A stretch of 64,000 bases of DNA from Bacteroidia bacterium (GCA_033391075.1 JAWPMV010000005.1:465049-529048); one strand, 5' to 3'. Shown: positions 26,151 through 36,557, counted from the first letter of the stretch. Notes: generated by a model not told the origin, from the letters alone. Program-made: numbers and translations.

Positions 26151-26954
26151 ATGGCAGAGAAAATTCAGATTGATGGAAAGGAGATAAGTATAAAATCTGT
26201 AAATCAGCAGGATTATATTTCCCTTACAGATATGTCTAATTGGGATAGTTCAGAATATGCAAGAGATCGGATTCGCAACTGGCTGAAGAATAGAAATACC
26301 TTAAATTTTCTGGCTATTTGGGAAAGAGATAATAATCCGGATTTTAATTACGCCCAAATGGACGTAATTAAACAGGAAGCCCCTGAAAATTCATTTTCAT
26401 TATCCGCAAAGGCCTATATTCAGATGACAGGCGCTATTGGTATTATATCGAAAGCGGGAAGATATGGAGGAACATTTGCCCATGTGGACATCGCTTTTGA
26501 GTATGGATCCTGGTTAAATGCAGAATTCAAATATAGACTCATCAAGGAATTCAAGCGGCTCCGATCCGAGGAGATGATGAGGCAGAAACTGGAATGGAAT
26601 GCAGGTCGTGAGCTTGCCCGTCTCAATTATCCTATACAAACAGCCGCCATACAGGAGGTTTCAGGGAGTCTGGCCGAAAAGAAAAGAGGAGGGATATACG
26701 CTGAGAATGCTGATATGATCAATAAGATTGTTTTCGGTATGACAGCCAAACAATGGAAAGTGCAAAACCCTGATCTGAAAGGCAATATGAGGGATTATGC
26801 TTCTGCGAGCCAGAATACAATCCTGGGCAATTTGGAAAGCTTCAATTCTGAATTGATTCGGAAAGGAGCCAGTGAAGAAGCCAGAGAAAAAGCTTTGGGT
26901 GAAATGGCTGCTTTTCAGGAGAAGATTTTGAATAAAAAATATTTATCAGAATAA
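26151..26954 (+). CDS. KilA-N domain protein
   Basis: A 267-residue protein from the ATG at 26151. The KilA-N domain spans about 1-135: ISLTDMSNWDSSEYARDRIRNWLKNRNTLNFL, then a region with AKAYIQMTGAIGIISKAGRYGGTFAHVDIAFEYGSWLNAEFK. KilA-N is a DNA-binding domain of phage antirepressors and P1 KilA; copies without a phage neighbourhood are common in Bacteroidota and have no firm function. The remaining half is helical and not recognised. Flanking genes are not phage-like. It is either a phage relic or a domesticated regulator. Confidence 0.85.
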   Translation: MAEKIQIDGKEISIKSVNQQDYISLTDMSNWDSSEYARDRIRNWLKNRNTLNFLAIWERDNNPDFNYAQMDVIKQEAPENSFSLSAKAYIQMTGAIGIISKAGRYGGTFAHVDIAFEYGSWLNAEFKYRLIKEFKRLRSEEMMRQKLEWNAGRELARLNYPIQTAAIQEVSGSLAEKKRGGIYAENADMINKIVFGMTAKQWKVQNPDLKGNMRDYASASQNTILGNLESFNSELIRKGASEEAREKALGEMAAFQEKILNKKYLSE

Positions 26955-26972
26955 GTTCCAAGTCCTTTTTCA

Positions 26973-28301
26973 ATGAAATATTTGTCTCTCCTTATTCTCA
27001 GCCTGCTTTTGCTGGCCTGCGAAGCCAAAAAACCGGAAAGTAGCTTACATGCATCTCTTTCTACCCCCAAAGAAGTTGATATGAAACTTTCGAAAATGGA
27101 TCGGGACCAACTCTATGACAAGATGTTGGGCATGTTGGCAGGTTCTGCTATAGGTGATGCTATGGGCGCTCCAACAGAAATGTGGGCCAGGCAGGATATT
27201 CAATTGGAATATGGGCATGTTGATAGCCTGGATGACATGGTCAGAGAACCATCGGCAGAAGGCATCTGGGATTTCAATTTGCAGGCAGGAAGCACTACGG
27301 ATGATACCCGCTGGAAAGTATTGCTGGCTGATTTCTTGACAGGAACCTCAGCAAATGTCAAAAACCATCAGGCAGAATTGGGAGCCAAAGCATTTGCAGA
27401 TCATTTGATCGAACATTACAGCAAAAGCCTGGAAAAGCTAAAAAATACTGAGGGGCTCGATTTGGAACCCTACGAAGATGGGATGCGGCGTTTAGAGTGG
27501 TTGAAAGAATGGATTAAAGTTGCCAGGCCCTATGCAGAGGGAGATATTCAAGGATATAGTGAAGCTTTGAGTCAATTTTATGGTGGAGAAATGGTGTGCG
27601 CAGGAATGCTCTTTGCTCCCATTTTAGGGGCCTACTATCCCGGTGATCCCGATTGGGCCTATCAACAAACCTATGAAGCCGATATGTTTGATCTGGGCTA
27701 TGGGAGGGATATCTCTGGTCTTACGGCTGCTATGGTAGCAGAAGCCTTTAAGCCAGATGCCAGCCCGGACAGTATTATTCACCTACTCAGAAAAACCGAT
27801 CCTAAAGGCTATTTCAAGAGTCGCCTGGTAGGGCGAACTTCCTATAAAGTCTATCAACAGGCATTGAGGATTGCGCGAGAAGCAAAAGAGATAGATGTAA
27901 AATCATTTTTTGAGGGAGATATCCCAGTCAAACTGGCCCTTCCTCTGGAAACAAAAGAAGATTCCCTCAAATATGCTCAGTGGAGTACCGCTTATCAAAA
28001 GCTGGATCAGGAACTCATGCGTTACCCTTTTCATCCATCAGAGATTTTTATCGTAAATCATGTAGCTCTTTTGATGAATGAGTTTGATTTTGTTCAAACC
28101 CTCGCTTTTGTGATAAATTATGGAAGGGACAATGATACGACAGCTGCGGTAACGGGCGCTATCCTGGGAGCTTATTGGGGGGCTGATAAATTACCGGAAG
28201 GGATGTTGGCGAAAGTACTGAAAGCAAATTTGGAGCTGGGCTATGACCTGGAAAAGCTGGCGAGTCGTATGACCCAATCGATTTTAGCTGCAAACTCCTA
28301 G
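26973..28301 (+). CDS. ADP-ribosylglycohydrolase-family lipoprotein
   Basis: A 442-residue lipoprotein (signal ending LLLLAC, Cys near residue 16). The ADP-ribosyl-glycohydrolase fold begins at KMLGMLAGSAIGDAMGAP; the metal site is formed by STTDDTR and, near the C-terminus, GRDNDTTAAVTGAILGAYWG. The family removes ADP-ribose from proteins or splits small ADP-ribosides, but a surface or periplasmic lipoprotein of this type more likely acts on an extracytoplasmic nucleoside or sugar. It overlaps the 3' end of the convergent gene at 28298 by 4 bp. Confidence 0.9.
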   Translation: MKYLSLLILSLLLLACEAKKPESSLHASLSTPKEVDMKLSKMDRDQLYDKMLGMLAGSAIGDAMGAPTEMWARQDIQLEYGHVDSLDDMVREPSAEGIWDFNLQAGSTTDDTRWKVLLADFLTGTSANVKNHQAELGAKAFADHLIEHYSKSLEKLKNTEGLDLEPYEDGMRRLEWLKEWIKVARPYAEGDIQGYSEALSQFYGGEMVCAGMLFAPILGAYYPGDPDWAYQQTYEADMFDLGYGRDISGLTAAMVAEAFKPDASPDSIIHLLRKTDPKGYFKSRLVGRTSYKVYQQALRIAREAKEIDVKSFFEGDIPVKLALPLETKEDSLKYAQWSTAYQKLDQELMRYPFHPSEIFIVNHVALLMNEFDFVQTLAFVINYGRDNDTTAAVTGAILGAYWGADKLPEGMLAKVLKANLELGYDLEKLASRMTQSILAANS

Positions 28302-29749
28302 TCCGGCCTGTAACGTCTTCTCAGACTTTTGCTTAGTTCTTCTATCTTTTCTGCTATCCAATCCCTCTCAACCAAAAGAGTGGCCTCATAGAAGCTTTCT
28401 CGCAAGGCCGGAAGCCTATGTTTATTAACAAACTTCACTTTGGCCAGTCTTCGCATGTATTTAGCCATATTGAGGTAAGCTTGTTTATTATTATCCGAAA
28501 GGGCATTACTTCTTCGTATGTAGGCACTGAAACTTGCACATAGGGAATAAAGGGCTTCTATTTCCCCACATTCATAATAAGTTTTCATCAAAAGCATGTC
28601 ATAATTAAGCTTGATGAAGGGATCGATTATCTCCACACGCTGAAGGTATTTCAGACATTTGCTATACTCCCCTTTAAAGAAATGGAGATTGGCCATATTG
28701 TAGTTGAAAACGCCCTTTCGATACTGAGGATCAATACGGTCTTTGTAGGTTTTTATGAACTGCTCTGTCCACTCTCCTTCCTTTAGTTTCAGCCCCAGGG
28801 TAACTACATTTTTATAGAAGAGAGAGGCTACATGCGGGACGTTGAATAAGATGTCCAGCTCCAGCATCTCTTTATACAAATCGAACATGTATCGCAGAAA
28901 TGCCATATTGCCCCGTTTGTATCGATGCGTACAGAAATTGATCAGGCTGGTGTATAAAGCAGTCAATTCCTCCTTCTCAAACCAATGTGCCTTTTTGGGT
29001 AATTCTTTTCTGACTTTGTTAAAATAATTACTGCCATTGGGACTCTGGTGCATCATCACGGTTTGGAAATAAATCTCTACTACCGGCCATTCACTCAGGT
29101 CTTTCTTTTCACAAAAGGAAATGATCTCTTCTAAGAGCTGAATATCTTCCTCATTCGCCAAAACCCTTTGCCTGTTCAGTAAAGCAAATACATAACTCAG
29201 TTTCTGCACCAAATAATAAGCATCCAACTGCTCCATTGCATGTTTATAACTGGTTTCAACACTTCTGTTTTTCAGGTTTACTACATATTCCGTTTTCAAT
29301 TCCTCCAGTCGGTAACGCTCTCTGAAATAGTTCGCATTCCTAAACGGATGATCTGCCAGTATTTCCTCACTTTTTTCAATCAAACGAGGCAAGAATTTAT
29401 GCAGCTGTTTCTTATAGAGCGCCCGCTTCAATGCCAGCTCTTTGGATAGAAAAGACTCATTATCTACTTCCTCCTGAGAAAGAAAATCCATGAGAAGATT
29501 TAGCAAATACTTATTAAGGGTATAGATCTGGTTGGCTTGAAACTTTTTTCCCGGATACAAAAGGGAGAAGATTTTTTGATGGTCAAGTTTGGGATGGTCA
29601 AATGTAGGATAGTAATCTTTTAAGACTTCAAATAAGGCCGTAGTGTCTTCATGACTGTTGAAATAAGGAGAGTGGACAAATTTGTCAAACCTCTTCATTT
29701 CTAAGGGACTCAAAGCCTGTAAAACCTGTATGAGTTTCGTGTTTTCCAT
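28298..29749 (-). CDS. Long helical hypothetical protein
   Basis: A 483-residue cytosolic protein with no signal peptide, almost all predicted helical. The opening LSPLEMKRFDKFVHSPYFNSHEDTTALFEVL is a recurring beginning of a Saprospiria-type hypothetical family that I recognise only by pattern. Several regions resemble TPR or HEAT-like repeats (for example FNYNMANLHFFKGEYSKCLKYL). A scaffold role is likely. It ends 4 bp inside the convergent ADP-ribosylglycohydrolase gene, and its start faces the divergent methyltransferase across a 465-bp AT-rich gap. Confidence 0.75.
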   Translation of the reverse strand: MENTKLIQVLQALSPLEMKRFDKFVHSPYFNSHEDTTALFEVLKDYYPTFDHPKLDHQKIFSLLYPGKKFQANQIYTLNKYLLNLLMDFLSQEEVDNESFLSKELALKRALYKKQLHKFLPRLIEKSEEILADHPFRNANYFRERYRLEELKTEYVVNLKNRSVETSYKHAMEQLDAYYLVQKLSYVFALLNRQRVLANEEDIQLLEEIISFCEKKDLSEWPVVEIYFQTVMMHQSPNGSNYFNKVRKELPKKAHWFEKEELTALYTSLINFCTHRYKRGNMAFLRYMFDLYKEMLELDILFNVPHVASLFYKNVVTLGLKLKEGEWTEQFIKTYKDRIDPQYRKGVFNYNMANLHFFKGEYSKCLKYLQRVEIIDPFIKLNYDMLLMKTYYECGEIEALYSLCASFSAYIRRSNALSDNNKQAYLNMAKYMRRLAKVKFVNKHRLPALRESFYEATLLVERDWIAEKIEELSKSLRRRYRPD

Positions 29750-30214
29750 CTCATTTTAAAACTAATCAAGAAAATTGACTATAAAAAATTAAAAAATAAT
29801 GCAAAATAAATTATATATAAATAATTGATTAATAGTAAATTATGATTTACTAATGATATTTAATCTAAATTTATATACTCAGAATAATGAATTATATGTA
29901 ATTTTTTTCGAAAAATTGAATCTCTACTTTTACTAACAGTTTGGGGCAAAAAATAAGATGATAACCAACAGATTTCTTATTGACGTTCAGGTTTTCGATA
30001 GCGAGCAGAATTTTTGGTTCTGCTTGTAAAGGACCGAATCCTGAGGGTTCCATGAAAGATTTATCATCCATACCCCGTCTGACCCAGCGCTAAAATAAAA
30101 GAGCTTCCATTTAGGTGAGTCAGGAAGACAGAAATTTTAGCCTGGGTAAATCCAAATCCGGACAAATACAAGCGACATACACCCTGAGCGGTATAACATT
30201 TAGCTCTATTTACT
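29750..30214. other. AT-rich gap between divergent genes
   Basis: No gene is visible. The part up to about 29925 is extremely AT-rich and holds an inverted repeat, TAGTAAAT (29833-29840) and ATTTACTA (29845-29852), with a 4-bp spacer, that could be an operator. The rest is ordinary-looking intergenic sequence and probably carries the promoters of the helical protein and the methyltransferase. Confidence 0.45.
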
Positions 30215-31402
30215 ATGAAAAATAGAAACCCCGACTCCTGTTGCTCACTTTGTCAAAGTAGGTCAATTGAAAGCGTATTCCACCTTGCTCAAGTTCCTAC
30301 CCAGGATGGGGTAATGTATGATTCTCATAGCGGGGCAAAGTCTGCTCCGCAGGGTGGAATCGAACTGATCCTTTGCGAGGATTGCGGTTATGTAGAAAAT
30401 ATCGGTTATGAGGATAAAAAGGTAGGTTTTGATGAGTATGACTTTTCCCTTTCTTTCTCTCCGCTTTTCTCAAACTTTATAGACCAACTCACAGAAGAAC
30501 TTATTGAAAAACATGAGTTGTGGGGAAAACCTGTCCTCGAGATTGGATGTGGAGATGGATATTTTCTGAAGAAAATTTGCAGAAAAGCCAAAGCCTGGGG
30601 AGTTGGTATAGATCCGGGATACGTAGTTGAGCAAGATAATATTGGAAACTGGGATCCTATCATAATCCGGGATTACTATGATGATAAACATGCATTGATC
30701 AAGCCGGATATAATTTTTTGCAGACATGTTCTTAATGTTAATAAAGATCCTCTGGGTTTTCTGAAAAGGCTGAGAAAGAACCTGGAAGATCATAAAGACT
30801 GCACCATCTATTTTGAGGTGCCCAATGCCAATTACACCTTTGGAGAAAAGGTCCTTTGGAATGTTGTATTCGAACATAAATCCTGGTTTACAGAAGATTC
30901 GCTAAGCCTGCTTTTTGAGTTATGCGGATTTGAAGTTAGTTCGACAGGATTGTGTTGGAATGATGAGTATTTAATGCTGGAAGCCCGGCCCAGAGATATG
31001 GATAAAGCCTATAAATCCAGCATAAATAAGAAGCGCATCCAGTCTTTTGTTGATCAGGTCAAAGAATTCAACAAGTATGTAGGAAGCATCCAAACGGAAA
31101 GCATAGCTCGGCTCAATGAGATTTCTACAAAGGAAACAAGAACAGTTATGTGGGGAGCTGGTGCAAGAGGAGTATCCTTTCTGAATATGTTTAAACTGAA
31201 TGGATTGATAGAATGTGTGGTTGATATAAATCCCATGCGCCAGGGAAAATTCATGCCTATATCCGCTCACAAAGTAGTGGCACCTGATGATCTCAAAGAG
31301 ATAAACCCTGAATTAATCATAATCAATAATCCCACTTATGCAGAGGAAATAATGCATCAATCCCGGGAAATAGGACTGGAACCCGAATTTTGGGTGCTTT
31401 GA
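30215..31402 (+). CDS. Class I methyltransferase of the sugar C-methyltransferase type
   Basis: A 395-residue enzyme of the NDP-hexose C-methyltransferase (TylCIII-like) pattern. A zinc-finger-like N-terminus has two Cys pairs (CSLCQS and LCEDCGYV), the SAM-binding Rossmann motif is VLEIGCGDGYFLKK (about residue 107), and a C-terminal second Rossmann domain starts at VMWGAGARGVSFLNMF (about residue 309). Such enzymes methylate a nucleotide sugar or a related small molecule, often in exopolysaccharide or antibiotic clusters. No other sugar genes are next to it, so the substrate is open. Alternative: another zinc-dependent SAM methyltransferase. Confidence 0.87.
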   Translation: MKNRNPDSCCSLCQSRSIESVFHLAQVPTQDGVMYDSHSGAKSAPQGGIELILCEDCGYVENIGYEDKKVGFDEYDFSLSFSPLFSNFIDQLTEELIEKHELWGKPVLEIGCGDGYFLKKICRKAKAWGVGIDPGYVVEQDNIGNWDPIIIRDYYDDKHALIKPDIIFCRHVLNVNKDPLGFLKRLRKNLEDHKDCTIYFEVPNANYTFGEKVLWNVVFEHKSWFTEDSLSLLFELCGFEVSSTGLCWNDEYLMLEARPRDMDKAYKSSINKKRIQSFVDQVKEFNKYVGSIQTESIARLNEISTKETRTVMWGAGARGVSFLNMFKLNGLIECVVDINPMRQGKFMPISAHKVVAPDDLKEINPELIIINNPTYAEEIMHQSREIGLEPEFWVL

Positions 31403-31745
31403 ATTTATGAAATTGTAAATTTTGAATAATGGTATTACTTTTAAATAACAATGGTTAAAGAGACTTCTTACTTCTCATAGTGCTCAAAAAGGAAGTGCTT
31501 TGTAAAAAAAAGATTAGTGTAAGTGCTTTTAAATCAGAAGTTTGACTCATTAGATATAGGGCTTGGTCAAATTTGTTTGGATCAGAATCAATAAAATTTG
31601 TAATCAATAGAATTCCCGTCATCTTCTAGATTGTAAAGCTTGTCTCAAGGAACATCATTGCACTGCTAGTAAACAATCTCTCCTGTATTTTATTTGGGGA
31701 AAATACGATCGTATTCCTGAGAATGAATGTGTTAAGAGCTGAACT
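31403..31745. other. Gap before the subtilase gene
   Basis: 343 bp without a recognisable gene, RNA or repeat. It lies between two genes in the same orientation and must hold the promoter of the subtilase gene. Confidence 0.4.
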
Positions 31746-34700
31746 ATGATAAGAAGAAGTACACTTTCACTTTGCGCTCTACTCCTGTTATTGTTCGAAT
31801 TTCAAGCTGCCCGTAGTCAAAATAGCGAGTACTATCAGCAGGCTATTATTATTGAATTAGAAGAAGAGCTCACTGCCGCTCAACAAAAGGAAATAAAAGA
31901 AATATTCACAAGTATCAATTTGAAAGGGAGACATGCCGTCTGGCAGCTCCCTTTTTCTTTTTATAATGCTTCACCTAAAGCCCTTGAGGAAAAACTGGAC
32001 CAATGGACTGCACTCAGTGGTATTAAGCGGATAGAACCCAATTATGCCTATAGCATCCTCAATGGGATTCCTGATGATCCTGAACTTGAGAAACAATGGC
32101 CGGCTGATATGATTTCAGGAAATGATGGCAATATAGATCTTCTATCCGCCTGGAATTTGCATCCGGGTGAGAAAGCCATAATTGCGGGCATCATTGATAC
32201 AGGCATTGACTTTGGGCACGAAGATTTACATCAAAATATCTGGCAAAATCTGGCAGAGGATAGTGATGGAGATGGTAGAACCATTGAACGAATAAATGGC
32301 CAGTGGGTATTGGACCCTGGAGATTTGGATGGAATAGATGCTGATCAAAATGGCTATACCGATGACCTGGTGGGGTGGGACTTTGTGAATAATGACAACA
32401 ATCCTTTTGATGACAATGGGCATGGGACCCATATCGCGGGTATCATGGGAGCAAAAGGGAATAATGGAAAGGGCATCGCAGGGGTAAACTGGAACATGAA
32501 ACTCATGGCTTTGAAGGCTTTTGATGCAAATGGAGATGGTGCTCTATCTTCTATTCTCCCAGCCATGAGATATGCCAGAAAAATGGGGGTTGATATCAGT
32601 AATAGTAGCTATGGGAGCCATGCTTTTAGCAGAATCATGTATGAGGAGATTGAAAAGCATGACAGAGACAAAAAATTAGTAGTTGCAGCTGCGGGAAATG
32701 AAGCCAGCAACAATTATACAAAGCCCGTCTACCCGGCCAGTTATGAGTTGGATAATATAGTCTCAGTAGCTGCAGGAGATAATCAGGGAGAATTAAGTAC
32801 TTTTTCAAATTACGGTTTGTATTCTGTGGACCTTATGGCTCCCGGATCTCAAATTTACAGCAGCCTGCCCCATGGAGGATATGGCTATAAAGATGGGACG
32901 TCTATGGCGGCACCCTTTGTAACAGGCACCTTAGCCCTGATTTGGTCCTTTGGCCCGGATCTTAATCATCATCAGTTAAAAAACATATTGCTGGCATCTG
33001 TAGATCAGCTGCCGGCTCTCTATGGAAAGTGTGTGAGTTCTGGCAAATTGAATGTGCATCGTGCCCTTCAGTTCAGTAGTCGGATTTGCACGGATTGGTA
33101 CAATAGTTCTTCTTCATTTGATGTCAAAGGACTTGCAGAAGAGGGAGAATACATTTGGGCGGCAACGAATCAAGGACTCATCCGGCTCAAAAAAGATGAT
33201 TGTGAAGTCAAGACCTTTAATAAGAAAAACTCAGATTTACCTGAGGATAAGATCAAGGCTGTAGGTGTGGATAAACAGGGAGTTGTCTGGGTGGCTACAG
33301 ATAAGAAAGGCGTTCTGAGTTATGACGGAAATTCCTGGACCACCTACACCCAAAAATCCGGCTTGCCTGATGATAAGGTTCGAAGCATCTTGGTAGATAA
33401 GGATAATCGAATATGGTTGGGATCTGAGAAGAAGGGAATAGGAGTATATGAAAATGGAAGCTGGACCTATTATAATAAGAAAACAGGCCTTCCGGATGAC
33501 AAAATAAAGTCATTGGGTAAAGATCCTGATGGTAACATTTGGGTGAGTACACAAAAAGGGATAGGCCATTATAAACAGGAAGAATGGACGATTTTCAATA
33601 AGAAAAATTCCGGTTTGCCCCATGATAAACTGATAGGAGTAGCGGTAGGCCCGGACCAGACTATTTGGGCTGCTACAGATAAAGGATTAGCAAGCTTCAA
33701 CGGCAGTTCCTGGACCCAATATGCTAAATCCAATTCCGGACTTCCCAATGACAAGATTCTTTCGATAGGAGTGGATGGAGACGGAGAAGTTTGGATAGGT
33801 ACAGATAAAGGCCTGGTAGAATACAATGGGAATGCCTGGACCGTTTTCAAAAAAAGTAATTCTCATCTCCCTGATGATCATCCTCACGCCATGATTGTGG
33901 ATGATAAAGGAAACACCTGGGTAGGAACGCATAAAGGGATACATGTATTTGGAGCCAAAGTCCTGGCTTCCTTTTCCGGTGATCCTTCCATTTGCGTAGA
34001 TCAGACCTATACCTTTTCCAATGCGACTATGAATGGGACCAGTTTTGAATGGCGATTGGATGGAGACCTGCTCAGTACCGATAGAGACCTGACTTATCAT
34101 TTTGACAGAGCTGGCACCTATTTATTGACCCTGATTGCAAGTAATCGAGTCTCTTTCAATGTTTTTAGTCGTACCATAGAAGTCAAAGAACCCCTTGAGA
34201 TAGACCTGGGCCCTGACCGCTCCTTGTGCGCCAATGCTTTTGTGCTGGATGCATGTACAGATGATCTGGTGTATAGATGGGTTAATAGCAATGGAGAGAC
34301 ACTTGGAAGGGAAAAGACCTTTACAGTCAGAGAAAGTGGAACCTACACCCTGATTGCAGAAAATGGCTGTGATCAGGTGGCCAATGCATCCGTACAGATT
34401 GATTTAAATGGAGATTGTGTATGGCCCGGAGACGCTAATGCGGATGGTAGAGTGAACAGTAGGGACTTCCTTACTATGGGGCTGCTTGAGGGCTTTCAAG
34501 GCAGCATGCGAAATGACAGAAGTACCCAATGGGAAGAGCAGCTTGCGGATAATTGGGTGATGTCTTTTCCAGATGATCATAGCCTGGCAGCAGATGTAAA
34601 CTTCAAACATGCAGATGCCAATGGTGATGGTCTGATAGAGTTGAGTACCGATGGGCAAATAGTCTGGCAAAATGCCTATATGCCTGCAGAAGAAATTAAT

Positions 34701-35522
34701 AACAGTGCCCCTAATGGAGCTATCCTGAGTTTACAGCATGAGTCAACGACCATTCTTTCTGAGGATACAGCGCTAATCGAATATGAACTCAAGTTGGATC
34801 AAAATGGAGGGCCTGTTCCTGATCTTTATGGATTGTCTTTTGCGCTTGATTATAATCTTCCCCTTGCACAGGAACCTGTCCTAAATTTGCAGAATGGGTG
34901 GATGGGAAATGCAGAATCTCTGATCATCCATGATTGGAACAATTTTCAGAATTGTCCGGAGGGTGGTCAACGTCAAATGGATATTGCCCTGAGTAGGATA
35001 GATGGACAAGGAGCTACAGGCAGTGGAAAAATTGGAACCCTGGGCATCATAGTGGTTGTCGATGATCTTGCAGGGGAAAATGATATCCTGGGATATGTAA
35101 GCCTTCAGATCACTCCCCGAAATCCCCTGATTCTTAATTCGATTGGAGAATATATTCCCCTGAATACAACTCTGAGTCAGGTAACTTCTGTAGTACCCTT
35201 AAGACTTGAGAAAGAGGAAAATGAGGGGATAACTGAAGAAAGCTTTCGCAGCCCTGAATTTCCCGCATTGACAGATTTTCTTCCATATCCAAATCCATTC
35301 AATGAAGAACTTACAGTATCATTTTCTCTCGAAGAAGATGAAGAGGTGCTGATTCAACTTAGAAATCTTCAGGGAGTGTTGATGAAAGAATGGACAGAAG
35401 CTTTTGTTGCCGGGACACACAAAAGTCTCTTACAATTCGAAGATTTGCCTCCGGGTTTGTATTTCCTCTATCTGGAAACAGAGAACCAAAGAGGAGTAAA
35501 GCGAGTTTGGATCAGTGAATGA
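31746..35522 (+). CDS. Large multidomain subtilisin-like (S8) peptidase with T9SS tail
   Basis: A 1258-residue secreted protein. Signal peptide to about residue 25, then a short inhibitor-like region and an S8 peptidase domain: catalytic Asp in IIDTGIDFGHEDL (about 150), His in DNGHGTHIAG (about 226), Ser in KDGTSMAAPFVTG (about 386). Next come about eight propeller repeats (450-735) with the pattern GLPDDKI-x-GVD-x-G-x-W-x-GT, as in two-component regulator propellers, a PKD-like segment (740-820), a dockerin-like part (GDANADGRVNSRDF and DANGDGLIEL) and a T9SS type A sorting domain ending WISE. It is surface-attached or released by the type IX system. The peptidase plus sensory-type propeller combination is unusual. 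Confidence 0.92.
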   Translation: MIRRSTLSLCALLLLLFEFQAARSQNSEYYQQAIIIELEEELTAAQQKEIKEIFTSINLKGRHAVWQLPFSFYNASPKALEEKLDQWTALSGIKRIEPNYAYSILNGIPDDPELEKQWPADMISGNDGNIDLLSAWNLHPGEKAIIAGIIDTGIDFGHEDLHQNIWQNLAEDSDGDGRTIERINGQWVLDPGDLDGIDADQNGYTDDLVGWDFVNNDNNPFDDNGHGTHIAGIMGAKGNNGKGIAGVNWNMKLMALKAFDANGDGALSSILPAMRYARKMGVDISNSSYGSHAFSRIMYEEIEKHDRDKKLVVAAAGNEASNNYTKPVYPASYELDNIVSVAAGDNQGELSTFSNYGLYSVDLMAPGSQIYSSLPHGGYGYKDGTSMAAPFVTGTLALIWSFGPDLNHHQLKNILLASVDQLPALYGKCVSSGKLNVHRALQFSSRICTDWYNSSSSFDVKGLAEEGEYIWAATNQGLIRLKKDDCEVKTFNKKNSDLPEDKIKAVGVDKQGVVWVATDKKGVLSYDGNSWTTYTQKSGLPDDKVRSILVDKDNRIWLGSEKKGIGVYENGSWTYYNKKTGLPDDKIKSLGKDPDGNIWVSTQKGIGHYKQEEWTIFNKKNSGLPHDKLIGVAVGPDQTIWAATDKGLASFNGSSWTQYAKSNSGLPNDKILSIGVDGDGEVWIGTDKGLVEYNGNAWTVFKKSNSHLPDDHPHAMIVDDKGNTWVGTHKGIHVFGAKVLASFSGDPSICVDQTYTFSNATMNGTSFEWRLDGDLLSTDRDLTYHFDRAGTYLLTLIASNRVSFNVFSRTIEVKEPLEIDLGPDRSLCANAFVLDACTDDLVYRWVNSNGETLGREKTFTVRESGTYTLIAENGCDQVANASVQIDLNGDCVWPGDANADGRVNSRDFLTMGLLEGFQGSMRNDRSTQWEEQLADNWVMSFPDDHSLAADVNFKHADANGDGLIELSTDGQIVWQNAYMPAEEINNSAPNGAILSLQHESTTILSEDTALIEYELKLDQNGGPVPDLYGLSFALDYNLPLAQEPVLNLQNGWMGNAESLIIHDWNNFQNCPEGGQRQMDIALSRIDGQGATGSGKIGTLGIIVVVDDLAGENDILGYVSLQITPRNPLILNSIGEYIPLNTTLSQVTSVVPLRLEKEENEGITEESFRSPEFPALTDFLPYPNPFNEELTVSFSLEEDEEVLIQLRNLQGVLMKEWTEAFVAGTHKSLLQFEDLPPGLYFLYLETENQRGVKRVWISE

Positions 35523-35533
35523 TAGAGGCTTAC

Positions 35534-36463
35534 CTATGGTTTAACAATATCAAATGCATCTTTACGGTAATTGGGGGCCGAATTATCTCTTATCAATAGC
35601 TTCAAAGGTCCCATGTAAGCCGATACTTTATCTGCTCCCGCAGCAAGAGAAGAATTTACTTCTGTCGTATCGTATCTATGTGAGTGATGATAAATGCCCC
35701 ATTTATTATTTCCTCCCCAGGGATATTCATCAAAAACGGTTTGCTCTGCTTCATTATAGATCAATTCGCCATTGATCCAAACTTGAAAGAGGCCATTTGC
35801 TCCCTCATCAAAAACTATGTGCAAAACTATTTCAAATGTCTGTCCGGCCTGAGGACTGAAATCTGTAACAAAGCGAGTATTCAACACATGATTGACAACC
35901 TGTATCTCCCCTCCTTTGGCGGGTCTGGGGCGGTTTAATCCAGCGATCTCTAACTCTACCATAGGGGAACTACCGACTACACCCGGATGATTCTGAAAAA
36001 TGGTAATCGGAGAATTAGGATCAATAATATAATCGGGCTCAAAGGTAAAGGTCCAACCTATCCAGTGCTCCGAGCCTAAAGGATGATTGATTTGCCAGGG
36101 GGCTGTCCGAATTTCACTCCTATAATTAAAATTGCCATCATTGGTAGCAGGAGGAGCAGGATTTATGGGATCCAGGAAAAAACGCAATTTGTCTCCCTCA
36201 ATTTTTACTCCATTTACATCAAAAGCAAAATCTACAAATAATCCGTTTCCGAAGGCAATGCCATCGGGCCAGGTATAAGCAGGTAGGGTTAATTCGGACC
36301 AAATCCAGCTCTTCACAATAGAAGAATCCAATTCCGGATGTGTATTGGGCTCATTAGTCGGAGATTCCGGAGGAGCGGGGGGCCTATAAATGGGCCCGCA
36401 AGCAATTTGTACAAGAAAAATCCATGATATTAGGTAAATACCAAACTTTTGGAATATTTTCAT
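35534..36463 (-). CDS. Polysaccharide-lyase-like lipoprotein
   Basis: A 309-residue lipoprotein (signal ending VQIAC, Cys near residue 22). After a Pro-rich linker, the body is a beta-sandwich of the concanavalin-like type. NYRSEIRTAPWQINHPLGSEHWIGWTFTFEP and ITIFQNHPGVVGSSPMVELEIAG fit the heparin-lyase-I/alginate-lyase style of polysaccharide lyase folds, where Arg, His and Gln positions line the substrate groove, and NNKWGIYHHSHRYDT matches the WGIY-R element. The substrate is not assignable; the gene faces away from a Tat-exported oxidoreductase. Confidence 0.68.
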   Translation of the reverse strand: MKIFQKFGIYLISWIFLVQIACGPIYRPPAPPESPTNEPNTHPELDSSIVKSWIWSELTLPAYTWPDGIAFGNGLFVDFAFDVNGVKIEGDKLRFFLDPINPAPPATNDGNFNYRSEIRTAPWQINHPLGSEHWIGWTFTFEPDYIIDPNSPITIFQNHPGVVGSSPMVELEIAGLNRPRPAKGGEIQVVNHVLNTRFVTDFSPQAGQTFEIVLHIVFDEGANGLFQVWINGELIYNEAEQTVFDEYPWGGNNKWGIYHHSHRYDTTEVNSSLAAGADKVSAYMGPLKLLIRDNSAPNYRKDAFDIVKP

Positions 36464-36557
36464 TACGACGAACTTATGGTTGCGAAATCTTGCGAGTCTT
36501 AGCCCAAACTTTCAGCAAAATAATATTTCTTTCCCAAAAATAATAAAGCTCAAAAAT

